DNA from: Corythucha ciliata
Lineage: Eukaryota; Arthropoda; Insecta; Hemiptera; Tingidae
Direction: 5' to 3'
DNA length: 64,000 nucleotides
Assembly (NCBI GenBank): GCA_038030265.1
Contig: CM075937.1
Location: forward strand, 33,212,198 to 33,276,197
Shown: positions 43,796 through 56,049 of the stretch, one piece after another
Position numbering within the stretch: the first letter of the stretch is position 1
Layout of the letters: each line of letters begins with the position of its first letter
The notes under the pieces: generated by a model
The model's database searches: none
What the model was told of the DNA's origin: nothing
What the model saw: only the letters and a program-made list of their open reading frames with translations
Made by a program: the position numbers and the translations under genes

Positions 43796-43960
43796 CACTA
43801 GGAGAAAAAAGACGCCGACGCTCTCGTCAGCGTCCGACTCGTGCAGTAAAAACACGTAGAACTCTATGGGGCCTTTCACATTGGACGCGTACGCGAGAGT
43901 CGTCTCTTCCCCGGGAAAAAAGACGCCGACTCAAGTGTCGGCGTCTTTTTTCTCCTAGTG
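43796..43960. mobile_element. MITE with CACTAGGAGAAAAAAGACGC termini
   Basis: A perfect terminal inverted repeat of 25 bp: CACTAGGAGAAAAAAGACGC + CGAC at the left, its reverse complement at the right. The interior holds another hairpin, GACGCCGACT..GTCGGCGTC. 165 bp, GC-richer than its surroundings. Confidence 0.85.
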
Positions 43961-46644
43961 TGCACGTGGCGCCAAATAAAATACGTGTGTTAGCTTAGGT
44001 ATCTCTATTAATTACTAATTTATTGACTATTTTGTAACATAGTCCTCCCAGCAATCCACGTTCTCATCATTTTTTCAAACATTCAAAAAATCTACGCCCT
44101 TGCTTCAGCACAAAAAAAAAAAAATCCAACAGAACAGTTTATCTATGTATAGTATTCTGCCTAACTAGTAGTTCATTCTCCTCACACTCAATTTATATTT
44201 CAAGAGATTCTTTTCTGGTGAATCGTCCAATTTGTTGAGAGAAAACGGTACATTATGTAGAACGATCGCGAAGTGGCTGGAACTAAGGAAGAATGCTTTT
44301 TCCATCTATAGTTATCTCCGTATCATGTTCCAGAATATTTCCAGCCTTGAAGCTATTCTCATATTCTGTTTTATCGTGCCTCTATTGCATCGCAGGTTAC
44401 CAGGAAAAATCACTTTTTAGCACTGTATTATAGAAAAACAATACAAAACATCATGGTGGTTATTACTGTTCAGTGTTCAAGAAACCATTCCACGTCACTA
44501 TAACGTCAAATTTCAAAGTGCTTAAAGTAAATAATATTTCTCAGATTCACCCGCTTTTAATTTCGTTCGTAAATTAATTTTCCCTTCTCTGGTCGCTCCA
44601 TTAACATCTTAAGCCAATTTAACCCCCTCCCCTCCATTTGCATTTTCTTCTAAATGAGTTGGAAAGGTTTCCAAGATTAGAAAACAAACTTTTGGTGTTT
44701 TGCACTCTCTTCTGAGGAGATCTTGAGTTGAATGGGAGTAAGATTGATATGGAGTAGAAATGTCTGCTGAAGAGCGACGCCTTTTAAAAAATCATTTTGT
44801 CAACATTTTTTTTTTTTTTAACAAGTGCCATTTCGAGATTTTTAGAGAGGGAAAATAGCTTTGATTGATGGGTACCGTCATCGTCATTCGCTTTAACTTA
44901 ATTCGTGCAGACAGGAAGCTTTCGAAACGCCCATCGCAAAAAAGTTTAAAATTGGCTCCGTTTATTGTAGCGTGCCATTTCAATTATGTAGGCCTGTTTT
45001 AAGCGTGACGCCGAGAAATTCATTTCTCACAGAGCTTTGATAAATAAAAGATCACCTTCTTACCATTTCAATAAATTAGTCTTTTTTCGAACGTGAATTA
45101 TAGTACATTATTGCAAGAACCGGCGCAATAACTCATAATTCTCTGGTGAAACCAACAAATGGTATAACGTGAGTTGCTTCGGCCAGATCTAGGGTGCCCC
45201 CCCCCCCAAGCCCTTCCATTGTACAAACGCTTTGAAAAAAGACACCCCCTCCTCCCGGAAGATAATGAGGGGGGGGGGGTAATAAAACGGATCTACAGCA
45301 ATAGTTTAGGTGCTTTGCCCTGTACGTGGTTTTATACCTCCGAGACCCGCTTCACCATTATTACAAATCGTTTGATCCCCAGGAAGTGTTTTCCCGGAGC
45401 AGGGGTGCACGTATGACTCTATTAAAAGATAAATTCTGGCTAAGTGAAATCGCATCGTGCACCGAGGCCCAAGGAGGTGACTTTATTAGGGGCGGAAAAA
45501 ACATTGGACGCCCGAGCCTGGCCATTCCTCGAGGCAGCTATTAAAAAGCCCCTCGGTGACATTCTTAGTGGTTGCGTCTTACTTTAGATAGCTAAATCTC
45601 TCGACAACCGTTAGACCGTAGCGATGAAGACTTGTAGGATCAAGCGGTCAAATTACCATTTGCTGACTCGTGCGTTCATAACACGAAGAAGGTTGGGGGA
45701 GGAGATCAGTATAGGAGATATTACTTGTAGAGAGATTTAACCGCGTTGACACAGAATTCAAGAATGTGCCCATGAACGCGCCTTGAGGCAAAGGGACAAG
45801 TCGTTTATCATGGAGTTCGCCGTCTTCTTTCTGAGCAAGGGCGAGTGTGCTGAGGTTGATAAGCGTGGGAAGGGGGGGAGTGTAAATTGAGACAATCCAA
45901 TGCAGTGTCGGCCTCGACGTAGGTGAAACCACTTAACAAGCGTTGGATGTCCGTGGTGAATTGAGGGAAAATGAGAGATGATTGATTTGGATGGGTGGCA
46001 GTTTGCCCCTAAGCTGTTGAAAGCAGTTAGTGGCTTGTGGTATAGATGAAAACTTTGCTGAAAGGACGTGCCTATAAAGACAGGTATAAACGCATACGAG
46101 GCGAATCCATTTCTGTTCGGATAACAGATCCGGCAACCGCTCGATTGAAATGATTGAAAATTAAAACAAGTTCCTTAGTGATCTAAAAAAATCTCTGACC
46201 GATCTGCCAGCAAGACAGAAAGTTATATAGCCGGAATGCTGTTACTTTATTTGCCAAACTTTATGGTGGCTTCATTGAAAGGAACAACTTTATTTTAGGG
46301 AATCCAACGCAGTTCAACTACTGTGAAGTGCTTTGAATATACACGGAGAAAAATGTTCGGGTAAATATTACCAAAATTCGGTGTTTCTAACACAAAAATA
46401 TGGTGAAAAAGTGACTACTCAATCGCCTGGTAAATGTTACCACACCAAGTATAGTAAATGGGTTTTGTTTAAATCATCTATGTCCGGAAGTAGGACTTAC
46501 TCCATCTGTGTGCAGTAAAACTAACATCCAATATAGTTAGATTTACAGAACCCAAAAGTAAGCGGTTCACCAACCTACTAGTACACTCAACTTCATAGAA
46601 TGGTAAAAGGAACCATGAGGTCTGATACCAATAAGTTTTAAGGG
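43961..46644. other. 2.7 kb intergenic, no gene recognised
   Basis: C11 (about 45198-45208) and G10 (about 45271-45280) tracts stand out. ORFs up to 94 codons show no motif. No clear inverted or tandem repeat seen. Confidence 0.4.
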
Positions 46645-49600
46645 GGTGCTGACAGGGGTGTTCCCATCATTTTTGCTTAGGGTATACTATCCCCACGGAT
46701 ATGGAGTAGAATTTTTTTTGGGAGGGGGGGGGGTGAAAAGATCGAGTAATTTGCAAAAAAAAATTATATTCTACGAATTCTATAAAATTAATTAAAAAGT
46801 TTAACGAAAAACGTATCTCGTAAATTTTCACTTTCAGTCTTCTCATGATTTTTCGATTTGCCCCTGGGGGCCGCAGTTGAAGAGCGGTGACTACGCAGCC
46901 AAATTTTCACGTAAGGTAGTGGATTAAAATCAACAACTTCAGGGCCATTAATAGATAGGAACATTAGATCCGCCACATTTTCTATGCTGAGTTTGCTTCT
47001 CAAATTGGTGATTGTAAGGTTCATGTCCGAAAATCCTCGTTCACATTCGGCTGTAGTCGTCGGAAGTATTTTCAGGGCTTTCATGAAGTCAGACGAAGGA
47101 GTTCGGTTTCGGAAATCAACTATAGCATCAAATTCCGACATTCCGAGCCTTCGTGACACTCTTCTTACTTCGTTTTCTCCTTTGTTATCACCAGTTACGG
47201 TTTTGAACGTTTCATCAATTACCTACAAAAGAAATGGTTCATTTGAGAGTTTGTGAGTGGAAATTAACATAAAATCAATTTTCCTAACCCTTAAGTCTTC
47301 CAGAATCGTTGTGCTGCTGTTAGTGTGATCGCTAAACAAGCGATGTTTCATGTGATCAACCAAATTTTGCAAAAATTGCAGTCTGTTGATTTGTCCAGCC
47401 TTCTTGTCCGCAACAGTGATTGTTACTCCTTTGTGACTCCCGTTTCGAATTGAATCTTCGATTTCCCTTTCTTTTTCGCCGGGGTCAGTCTTCATAGTTT
47501 CAAGAATGCGAATTGTTCTAAGCATCTCCGATTGGGCATGCATTAGAGTCGTTGTCCTCGATTGTAGTATGCACGATAGCGTCCCTAGTTCGGAAAGCAC
47601 ATCGTAGAAAAGTCCAAGTTCTTGGAGAAAATCAGCCGATTCCAATTTTTTTCTCAATCCAGTTGCCGTGGCATCCTGCATTTTTTTTTACATGGGCAAG
47701 TAGTCCCGGATAGGTATCCCACACAGCTTTTACTGTTCTGAAACTACTTGCACACCAACGAATATTCAAGACGCGGCCTATTTTTTTCATTTCAATGCCA
47801 ATTTCCTTACAAGCCTCTTCTAAACCTCTAGAATTCTTGGGGCTTTGATGGTAGTAGGAGTAAAGTTTGTCCATGAAACTTTGAAAACGGGAAACACCAG
47901 AGCAGTCCTTTATGACGTCGTTTACTGAGAGTTCGACGCGATGACATAAGCAGTGCCACGTGAATAGGTGAGGGATTTTCTCAGACAATTTCGCGGCTAC
48001 TCCAGATTTTTTTTCCTGTCATTACGCTGGCCCCATCGCTTGCAAACGCAGTCCAATTTTTTAGAGCGAACGTCCTAGAAATTCCTGCCCGTTCCAAGCA
48101 CGACCAGAGGGCTTTCTCAATAGTGGCAGCATCTTGTGCATCCAGTTCAATCAAATCTAAGAAGACTACAATGGGGGCCTCTGAACCAAAGAATGATGAA
48201 ATGTACACAATTAGAGCACACTTAGTGCTCAGCGTAGTCGACTCATCAATCATTATAGTAAATTTGGAGTCTGATTGCACGAGTAACGAAATTAATCGTT
48301 TTCTCATCTCTTCTGCAATTACATTTACTATTCTCGTAGCTGTCGTGCGGCTGTGAAAGGTAGAACCCATATCCAATCCGTTGATTTGTTGAAGTTCAAC
48401 AATACTTTCAAATTGCACGAAGGGGAGATGATTTTTCGCTAAATTATACACAGTTTTAAAGAGACGTGTGTTCGCGTTCACTTGCTTTTCGCATGACTGT
48501 TCGAAGATCCTCTGTAAAACTTTTTCATCGCTCTGCTTCACAATGGTATCTGCAAAGGAGTGTGATTTGCTCTCCGAGTGTTGCTTGATTTTGGTCCTCA
48601 AAGACGCTAGCTGGTTTTGTCTAGTGCTTCCAGCAGCCGTAATTTCAAAGTTGATCCACTCTGAAGACATTTTGATTTTGGAGTCTGTTTTGTTGGCGTT
48701 TGGAGTTTGAAAGACGATGATTTTTTTTGCTTGGGAACAAGTACCGCAGCCTAGTTTCCCATATTTAGTGTCAAGCCAAGGGTTTTTTGATTGAAACTCC
48801 TCAGCTTGTTGAGTACTCCACACTGGCGGCCACACTTTGCTCATCTGTTCATCAGCATCACTTGGGACCACCGATTGGTCTTTGCTAGGTAACGAGGACG
48901 GGCCAGCTCGACTGGTGTCGACATCGTCTCCGCCCTTGCTCTTGCAAAATAACGATCAAGCGTTCCGCGTTTATAATTCATGTCGAAGGGAATAAACCTG
49001 AATGACGGATAAGAGCACAATTTCAACTCCTTGTCGTAAATGGGAAGGAAAAGGAATACATTTTTTGAGTGGCCATACCTATTTATCGTCCAGCTATGGA
49101 TTGTTCTCGACTTCCACCTTTTTTCCTTTTGTCGTTTTCTTATGAAGACCCGACGATTAATTAAATATTTGTTTATTTCTTGTTTTTCACCAGTGTTTCT
49201 ATTTTATTTTAGACCAAAGTATAGGGACTCCTCAAGTTGACAACTCACCACTCTCATTAGTCCTAAATGATTTTAAAAACAAAGCAACCAAATTCGTCTT
49301 CATGAGGACGGGGAACATCGCGAAACACAGACTAAAACTCAAGACATGAGTAATTTTTTTTTTTTTTCATTTGCCTCCTATCAAACTAGAAGTGAGAAAT
49401 GCTGACCGTTCGCAATTAGATGGGAGAGGGGCGTTTGACGTTGGACGTTCTAAGTTTTTACTCTCAAGGGGTGAGGGTGAGTTCTGAGAAACAAAGAAAT
49501 TGCTTACGCGAATGTTCTCTGTTTTCGGCCGGGTGAGCTAAGGGGAGGATAAGGAAAAATTATTTCTTTCAAGTTGCATTCACGCCTCTCTTTCCACTTG

Positions 49601-49940
49601 CTTTGAGGCTTGCCGCTGTCGGAACTCTTGAATCCGCAGCTTCTGGCACGTGCGAAAGACTTCCTATACCTAATAATCAACATCGCGATTATATTGTGTA
49701 TTGCTAAATTTAATTTAATGGTTCTGATGATGATTTAGAGAAAATATGTATTTATTGTAAAACGAAAAAATATTAATGCACGAATGAACTTCCATTGTGA
49801 CCAGATTTCTTCAGAGTATACCCTTGATTTTTTCAAAAATTCGGGAGAGTATACGGCGTATACCCGAGGGTTTTTCAAAAATTCGGGAGAGTATACGGCG
49901 TATATGGAGTATACCCTATGGGAACACCCCTGGGTGCTGA
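46645..49940 (-). mobile_element. hAT transposon, full length with 8-bp TSD
   Basis: Element 46653-49932 (3280 bp). The left end is CAGGGGTGTTCCCAT with TAGGGTATACT a little further in; the right end is AGTATACCCTATGGGAACAC then CCCTG, the inverted copy without the spacer. The flanks GGTGCTGA (46645-46652 and 49933-49940) are identical, an 8-bp target-site duplication characteristic of hAT. The right subterminal region holds two direct repeats of TTTTTCAAAAATTCGGGAGA + GTATACGGCGTATA. The single gene inside is a hAT transposase on the minus strand. The clean duplication implies a fairly recent insertion. Confidence 0.93.
46788..48981 (-). pseudogene. hAT-family transposase (KIAA1586/ZNF862-like), frameshifted
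   Basis: ATG at 48981-48979 (MNYKRGTLDRYF, a typical start of this hAT subgroup). Then an N-terminal CxxC-type segment (WPPVWSTQQAEEFQSKNPWL, KLGCGTCSQ), the first catalytic Asp region (FTIMIDESTTLSTKCALIVY), the second (FASDGASVMTGKK) followed by WHCLCHRVELSV, and the C-terminal hATC dimerisation region (KILPTTTAECERGFSDMNLT, then LRSKLSIENVADLMFLSI). One intron (47223-47288, phase 0, GTTAGG..TTTGTAG) joins 47289 to 47222. Three frame breaks are seen: about 48936-48950, the T8 run at 48007-48014, and the T9 run at 47681-47689. Length is about 700 codons, normal for the family. Either a recently dead copy or an intact gene with homopolymer errors. Confidence 0.9.
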
Positions 49941-50480
49941 AGCGAAAAGAGAATTGGGAATTGACCGTGGCGCTGACTGCGGTGTATAGTGAAACGTTCG
50001 GTAATGTAGAACCGTGAATGGCGCGTAGGTGTGAGAGGGAAGAGTTCTTGTTTTTTACATAGATGTTCCAGCTCACTAGAGAAAGAAGGGTGAAGGAGTA
50101 AAAGTTCCCCCCCCCCCAGTCATAAGCCCAACTCATTGCCCTGCCTACTGCTTGCTTGACTATTCTCTGTCATCCTTGTGTTTCTCCTTCTCATCTCAGC
50201 GCATATTCGCTTGTTTTCGTCGTCTATTGAATAATTATTTCGCGTTCATTTTTCCATTTTTTCCCAACCTGTGATATCAACGAATTGGTAATGGTAATAC
50301 CTAACGGAAAATGAGTTAGGCTAATCTTTTTAGAAAAAAGAATGGGTTTTCTATTCATAAACTGTTTTTACTTGCAAAATTCAAGTAATTCTTGCGAATT
50401 TCAGTATGCTCAGCTTCATGAAAACCTCACCCGAAGTGGTCCATTGAATGTAACTGGCTGTGAAATTCTACCCAAAAAAA
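49941..50480. other. Intergenic, nothing recognised
   Basis: Flank of the hAT insertion; a C10 tract is at about 50107-50116. The minus ORF 49735-50136 reads out of the hAT subterminal repeats and is not a gene. Confidence 0.45.
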
Positions 50481-50697
50481 TGTCGCTCCGGCAGCTGGCT
50501 GTCGAACAAAGTGCATTTCACTACTACGAAGTTCAACGTTTTCAGTTAAGTTGCGATTATGCTACAAAAATTACCACTTGGTGTGACTATCTACTTTTAC
50601 TTAACAATTTCTGCCAAATAATCGCTAATTTACTGAAATTTGTAGTGATGAAATACACTCTATTCGACAGCGGCGAGAGCCAGCTGCCGGAGCGATA
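50481..50697. mobile_element. MITE with CGCTCCGGCAGCTGGCTGTCG termini
   Basis: The left TCGCTCCGGCAGCTGGCTGT + CGAACAAAGTGCATTTCACTAC is inverted at the right end (GTAGTGATGAAATACACTCT.. and CCAGCTGCCGGAGCGA). The right arm has a small insertion (GGCGAGAG). The termini match the right end of the 2990-3735 and 62632-63480 elements, so these belong to one superfamily of elements. Confidence 0.8.
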
Positions 50698-50699
50698 TC

Positions 50700-51300
50700 T
50701 TTTGATGCTTAGGTGCTTAGGGATGCTTCAGATGAGGTTTCAATTATTTTAGCATGTTGAAATTCGCAAGGATTGCTTGAATTTACATATAAAATCAAGG
50801 GATTTTGAATAGAAAAATAACTTTTTTTTTCTAAAAAATTGTAATTTCTGCCGAAAAATCGCCAATTAATCAAACAAATACTTATGAGTATTTTTGAAAA
50901 GGACACATTGAAGAAGTTTTTCCGATCCATGGGAAGTCGATAGGCACAGATTTAGTATGGGCAAGTGGTGGATTTGGATTACTTTTATTGCAAAATTGAA
51001 AATCTCCATTTCGCACAAATTTGAGGAGCTGCCGAGGCCACAGAAATAGTTATTTTTTGACGAAAATAGATAGCCCTTACAGGAAAGAGTGTGCTCTTCC
51101 AGAATCCATTGTCAAAAGTTGCAGAATGTCAGCTGGGAAGCGAGTTACTCGCATTTAGTCAAGGAAAATGATGTTATTCTAAAAATATGCTAGAAAAATC
51201 ATATCTCGAAGGGTTTTGATTTTCGGACCATGGCTTATGGGGTGTTTTCGATCGCAAGTGTGGTCTACTTTTACCGATTTTTTTTTGTCATACTTATACG
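50700..51300 (-). repeat. Dispersed repeat, unit 3 (inverted partner of 9640-10240)
   Basis: Matches 9640-10240 on the opposite strand: ATCATATCTCGAAGGGTTTT, TTCGGACCATGG, GCGAGTTACTCGC and AGAGTGTGCTCTTCC are all recognisable. No coding domain in either copy. Confidence 0.55.
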
Positions 51301-52083
51301 CATCTACGCGTATAAACCTCAAGTGTCTGTACGCTTTATTGATAATGTATGAGTAGTGGTGATCAAAAGTACACCCATTACTGAAGATAACACCCAAAAT
51401 CCTTCACCGAATCAACCTCCTGAAGAGTCTCAATTTTATAGCTGCGAATTATAGCGCTTTTTTTCCAATCCGTTTTATGGCCATATAAAACGTGGTTTTC
51501 TCGATTTTAGCCATGAATTATTTTTTGTTTGTTTACTACCTACTTCCATGTTATTATTTTGCCATCATTCTTAATTTCTTGATTGGAGCTTTTTCGCTAT
51601 TTCAGCCGCGAATGCATTAGCGCTTTTTCCCAAATTTTTGCCGCGTACTTGCCCCATCCCAAGTAGAACACTGGTACAAAAAAGGCACATTAGAACGGCT
51701 TCTACATTTTGTCCATCTATAGAAACTTGGGGTTAGCGTATTTTCTCTAGCTGTTTTGTCCGTGAAAGTTGCCTTCAGATATCTGGAATTGGGTGTATTT
51801 TTTTTCAAATTAGTTTCAAATGCGTTTCAAAGGTGCTTTAAATCCTAAAAAGCCATAGTTTGTTTTCAACTGCGTCGTCACGCCTAGGCTACTGCCTTGG
51901 GGTTCCCCTCATGTCAAGGAATGTTCGTAAATACAGTCATATAAGATGTCCAAAGGGGGGGGGGACCGGTAATGATCGCCGAAGTTGATCAATGCGGCAG
52001 AATCAGCCTGACGAAATTGTTTCATTTTTCCAAGCTGGCAGATCAGTTTGACAGTCATCAATGAGTGTTATTATTAGTAGAAA
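51301..52083. other. Intergenic with inverted CTAATTCGCGG minisatellite relics
   Basis: About 51480-51640 holds a few degenerate units of the GCTAATTC/CTAAAATTGAG family on the opposite strand (TTTTCTCGATTTTAGCCATG, TTTTTCGCTATTTCAGCCGC). G11 tract at about 51955-51965. No gene recognised. Confidence 0.45.
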
Positions 52084-52196
52084 ATGGTCGATCGTGGTGG
52101 ATAGTACTCACAGAAAGTGTTTTGGTTTGGTGTTTTGGCGAAAAATGAGTTTCGCGGACCTCATTTTCTTGGAGTGACTTCCACCACGATCGAATA
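52084..52196. mobile_element. MITE, TCGATCGTGGTGGA arms
   Basis: GGTCGATCGTGGTGGATAGT at the left is inverted as ACTTCCACCACGATCGAAT at the right. About 113 bp, non-coding. Confidence 0.65.
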
Positions 52197-52319
52197 TTTT
52201 TCTCTCTGACTCACTCCTTCAGTTACATTTGAGTCCTTACTTGGCGTACGTCTCGCACCATAAGCTTTTGAAACTCGATTTAATGACGTTCGTTTTGATG
52301 GCGAAAGCTGAAAGCCAGC

Positions 52320-52600
52320 TCCCAGTTACACAAAAAGTGATATAACTCGTGGGACTAGACGGGAAGGGAAATAAAAAGGCCCGTCCCGCAATTTTTGGCT
52401 GAGTTCCCGTCCCGCGCAGGATTTCTCGCGTGTACCGCGGAGAAAAAAGTACCTGATCAATTTTCCTCCACAGATGTTTGGAAAGAGTCGTTTTCGGGTG
52501 GTATGACCGATGAGCATCCGAGGGGGGGAAGGACACAATACAAATTCGAAAATGAGAGAAATCTGGAATTTCAATTCAAGAAGCCCGACATTTGAGCTTA
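52320..52600 (-). mobile_element. Fragment of the GGGACGGGAC hAT-like element family
   Basis: GTCCCGCAATTTTTGGCTGAG, TTCCCGTCCCGC, GTACCGCGGAGAAAAAAGTA, AAGAGTCGTTTTCGGGTGGT and a G-run correspond, in reverse, to 17505-17730 of the element within the recombinase gene. The termini are degraded and no duplication is visible. Confidence 0.65.
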
Positions 52601-53079
52601 AATTGAAGCTGATTAAATTTACTGCAACTTCGTCTGCCATAACTTCTTCGTATAGGATCACCTTAGCCGTTTTTTTTACGTTTGCATAGGGACCGCACAA
52701 ATTTTCCCGCGCACGGTCCACGGTGTCTGCGTAATCCGCAGCTTCCTGAATCCCAGCGACGTTCCAAATCACTGTGAAGCTTTAACCACACATAAATAGG
52801 AGGCACATAGTAGGGTGTTTCAGGAGGAATGATCAGGACTTTAACCAGTCGTAGTACTAACAAGGACGAACCAAAGTCACCATATGAACATAGGGTCCCA
52901 AACGCTACATTTCCGAGTTACAGGTATTTTTGTCATTTTTCGTCCAAACGCGTTCTTTTCGTCAATAATCATTTCTAGCGTCCTAGCCATTCGTAATAGA
53001 ACAATACTGATTACATTTCTGAAAAGAGCAAACATTTTGGGTTTGAGAAACGCTGTTGCAACTAACCGAACTAATGTTA

Positions 53080-53429
53080 AAGTATTTTATTTTATTTCTT
53101 GAAAAATCGAAAAAGTGCAACTTTGATTTTTACCGTTTCCTTCAAAGACAAATCTTCCGAAGTCTTCGGTGGTGAAGGTACGGTTAAATTAGTGGAAAAA
53201 CATGCCAATGAATGTAAGCTACAAAATGGCTTTTTAAATTTTGAAATCGACGCATTTTTGACTGAGATACCACAGCGAACGTTCAGAAATTCCTGATCAG
53301 ATCAGAAGAAGTTCCAGTAATTTAACCGTACCTTCACCACCGAAGACTTCGGAAGACTTGTCTTTGAAGGAAACGGTAAAAATCAAAGTTGCACTTTTTC
53401 GCTTTTTCAAGAAATAAAAGAAAATACTT
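53080..53429. mobile_element. MITE with about 112-bp terminal inverted repeats
   Basis: The arms 53080-53192 and 53318-53429 match inverted almost base for base: AAGTATTTTATTTTATTTCT, CCTTCAAAGACAAATCTTCC, GAAGTCTTCGGTGGTGAAGG and so on. The 125-bp centre is unrelated. No transposase. Confidence 0.85.
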
Positions 53430-55264
53430 AAACAAAAAGTAGAAGGAGCAGGATTTAGTCATCCGTTGAATTAGCTTGAATTTTGCTATTTTCACTTTTA
53501 CTTTTAGTTGTTTTTACCATACTATTTGGCTGTATGGTCCTGGTACCCATGCCAAAACATTTTTTTCTGATTCCACTACTTTATCAAGCAAGGTTAGCAT
53601 TGTTAATTTCGAGTCCATTTCGGTCAGATCACCTCGCTGCTTGAAGTATTAATCGAATGTCTCATGTGGCTATACCATCAGAAATTCGCAGCTGCTTTTT
53701 TTCTTTGATACTGACATAACACAGTCCTCGCATCTTCGAAAACGTTATTGAATCAATCTGGAACATGAGAACAAGAGCATTAAACGAAGACATAATTATT
53801 CGTTGGTGATTCTTTTATTACTTACTGCTTTTATTTCTTTTTTAGGTAGGATGCCCCTCTTCAGAAAGTTTATTTGTTTTTTTCCTTGAATTAGATAATT
53901 TTCCTCAAAGATTTTTTACCCCCTGTTGTACGTATTATTGAAATATAACACTGCTTACCTTTGAAAATAGCGATGTTATTCTTTGAGGTACCGAGCTTTT
54001 TAGTCTTTCACGTCGGAGTCCGCCATTGCACAGGAAGTTTGTGTCGTACAACTCAAGGCATCACGCTGTCACTTGTTGAGAGAAAAACGGTCTTTCACGT
54101 GCCGAAATATGGCGAATACTACAGAAAAGGCCGTTTTTCTTCGTTTTAGCTCTCAACCGTCCACGTGGAGGGGATTGATGAAGCTGACTTGAATCAAGTT
54201 TGGTTAGGATTTACTTGAATTTAAAACTGGGTTAGGTAGAATCAACTGGAGTACGGTGGGCCGCGCTGAAATATTTGTCCCCCAGCTTATCGTGCTACCA
54301 AACCAAGGGTTATTTAACAAAAATGAAAAGGTAGAATGTAACTTAGTGAAACGTTATTCTCACTTATCTCTCAAGGGGTAGACCGGACAAAGTAGTTTTG
54401 TCAGCTTTACTTTCTTATTTAGTTAGTTAGTGGTAAAAAAACGCGTTTGAACCTGACAAAACTGACAATATTGTCACGGTGCTTTCAACCAAACGTCATG
54501 AGACTGATTTAGCCTCTTGGATCGTTTAATATTACAAAAGTTTGGTTGAAATACCAAAAAGCCAACAACCAAATACCAATTAGTTAAGTTTACTACGTAG
54601 ATGTTTATTTTTTGACCAATTTTTAGATTGGATTAACCCAAAAACTTTTTACTTTAGTATAGTAACTCATTTTTCTTTCCTGTAGCACGTTCACTTTCGA
54701 AGAGACGCTTCAAATATACTTGCAATGCATTAGTAATAGAGTTATATTATTCTATTATTTTGTAATTCGCCTTTCCTCCCCTTATATTCATGGAACCCTT
54801 AACAATCACATCACAGTTGAATACATATCCTTCGTCCTTCCACAACTATCTAGTCAACCGGACTCTGTTGTTCTTCTGCCTTGATAGCTTTTCTTTACTT
54901 TCTTGAACCCCGCTGCCTATTCCTTTCAATGAGGTGGATCATTTCTATGCCTGTAAGAAGAGAAATTTGAAACTCACGAGTTACAATTAAAATCGCTTAT
55001 AGTTTTCTAATTCTCATCATCTGGATCGTGGCCCTTGAAGAGAACCGTACGAATATTCTGTATAGAACTTTCGTGCCCGTGTACCTACAACACGTACGTA
55101 TACGTTCATGCAATAACTTCGCAAACCTGGTCAACCTTATACTCAAAAAAGTAACGTAGTTACTCGTTAGTGGAAAAGTAACGTTGTTTCTCGTTACTCC
55201 GTTACGCATATGTGCAAATAGACAACAATGATTTGAATAAGAACTTGAATAAGACCTTCATATC
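53430..55264. other. 1.8 kb intergenic, no gene recognised
   Basis: Contains a small inverted pair at about 54081-54142 (GAGAAAAACGGTCTTT / AAGGCCGTTTTTCTTC). Otherwise AT-rich without identifiable features. Confidence 0.4.
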
Positions 55265-55375
55265 CGAATTCTTGTGAATGAGCATATCTTCTCAAATTTA
55301 GCCGTGAATTAGCGGTATGCCTCAATTTTAGCTGCATATTAGCATTTTTTCTCAATTTTAGCCGTATGGCTGTGT
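55265..55375. repeat. Minisatellite relic, inverted CTAATTC / CTCAATTTTAGC unit
   Basis: Three to four units of TTCTCAATTTTAGCCGTGAA + TTAGC, the reverse complement of the GCTAATTC..CTAAAATTGAG family. It abuts the MITE on its right. Confidence 0.65.
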
Positions 55376-55596
55376 TATAGCCCGTCAAGAAGAACAAGAA
55401 ATCCGCGGCTAGCGCACTCTCATTCGATTAGTTGCTACTTCTCTTCCCTCTACTTTCTTTACAGAATTGGTTGTCCCACTGTTTACTAAAGATAAGAGTT
55501 GTTATCATGCCGAAGTTCCATTGAGGGGGTAAGAAAAAATATCTAGAGGGGCTGAATCCAGGAGGGCGAGGTCCACGTTTAACTTGACGGACTATA
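55376..55596. mobile_element. MITE, TATAGTCCGTCAAG family, copy 2
   Basis: TATAGCCCGTCAAG at the left, CTTGACGGACTATA at the right. The interior is aligned along its whole length with 22436-22665. Confidence 0.8.
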
Positions 55597-55641
55597 AATC
55601 TGTTCTTCGAGTGAAATTCCAAGATTTCTTTTTGTTTTTCA

Positions 55642-56049
55642 ATGTCAAAATGTTTGGTTTTTACGCCAATCAGTCAGTTTGAATGGGTAAATTGGTGGTT
55701 TCCGAGTGCAGCCGGGTTAGACCCTTCGAGGATCTTCATGAACAAAGACGAATTGAAGAAGGCTCACACTTACCCCTTCCGTTGCTACGCCCTTGGCCTC
55801 TACAGAAATGGTTCCTATATAGTGGTTTTTACCCTGGTGAGGGGGGAGGTACAGAATAAGAACGTGGCTCTTTTGGGGAGGACTATAAAAATATGGGGTA
55901 GTACTCTCATTTTTTCTTTTCATTTGAAGTCCGCCGGGAAAATCAGAATCGGAAAGGATGGGAAATGCTTGCCGTTCTCACAGGTGCCACTTTCCGCGTT
56001 CGCTGATTTAAATAATTTTAATTTTAATTTTTCCTACACTCTACAGTAG
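55642..56049 (+). other. 135-codon ORF, uncharacterised
   Basis: ATG at 55642 to TAG at 56047-56049. The translation is not low complexity (for example FEWVNWWFPSAAGLDPSRIF and RNGSYIVVFTLVRGEVQNKN), but I recognise no domain and no splice sites or polyadenylation signal that would support a gene. It may be chance, or a transposon relic. Confidence 0.2.

Noticed and set aside
48123..48710. Plus-strand ORFs of 77 and 80 codons
   Set aside because: Antisense shadows of the hAT transposase.
49735..50136. 133-codon minus-strand ORF with repeated VYSPEFLK
   Set aside because: It reads through the subterminal direct repeats of the hAT element and its flank.
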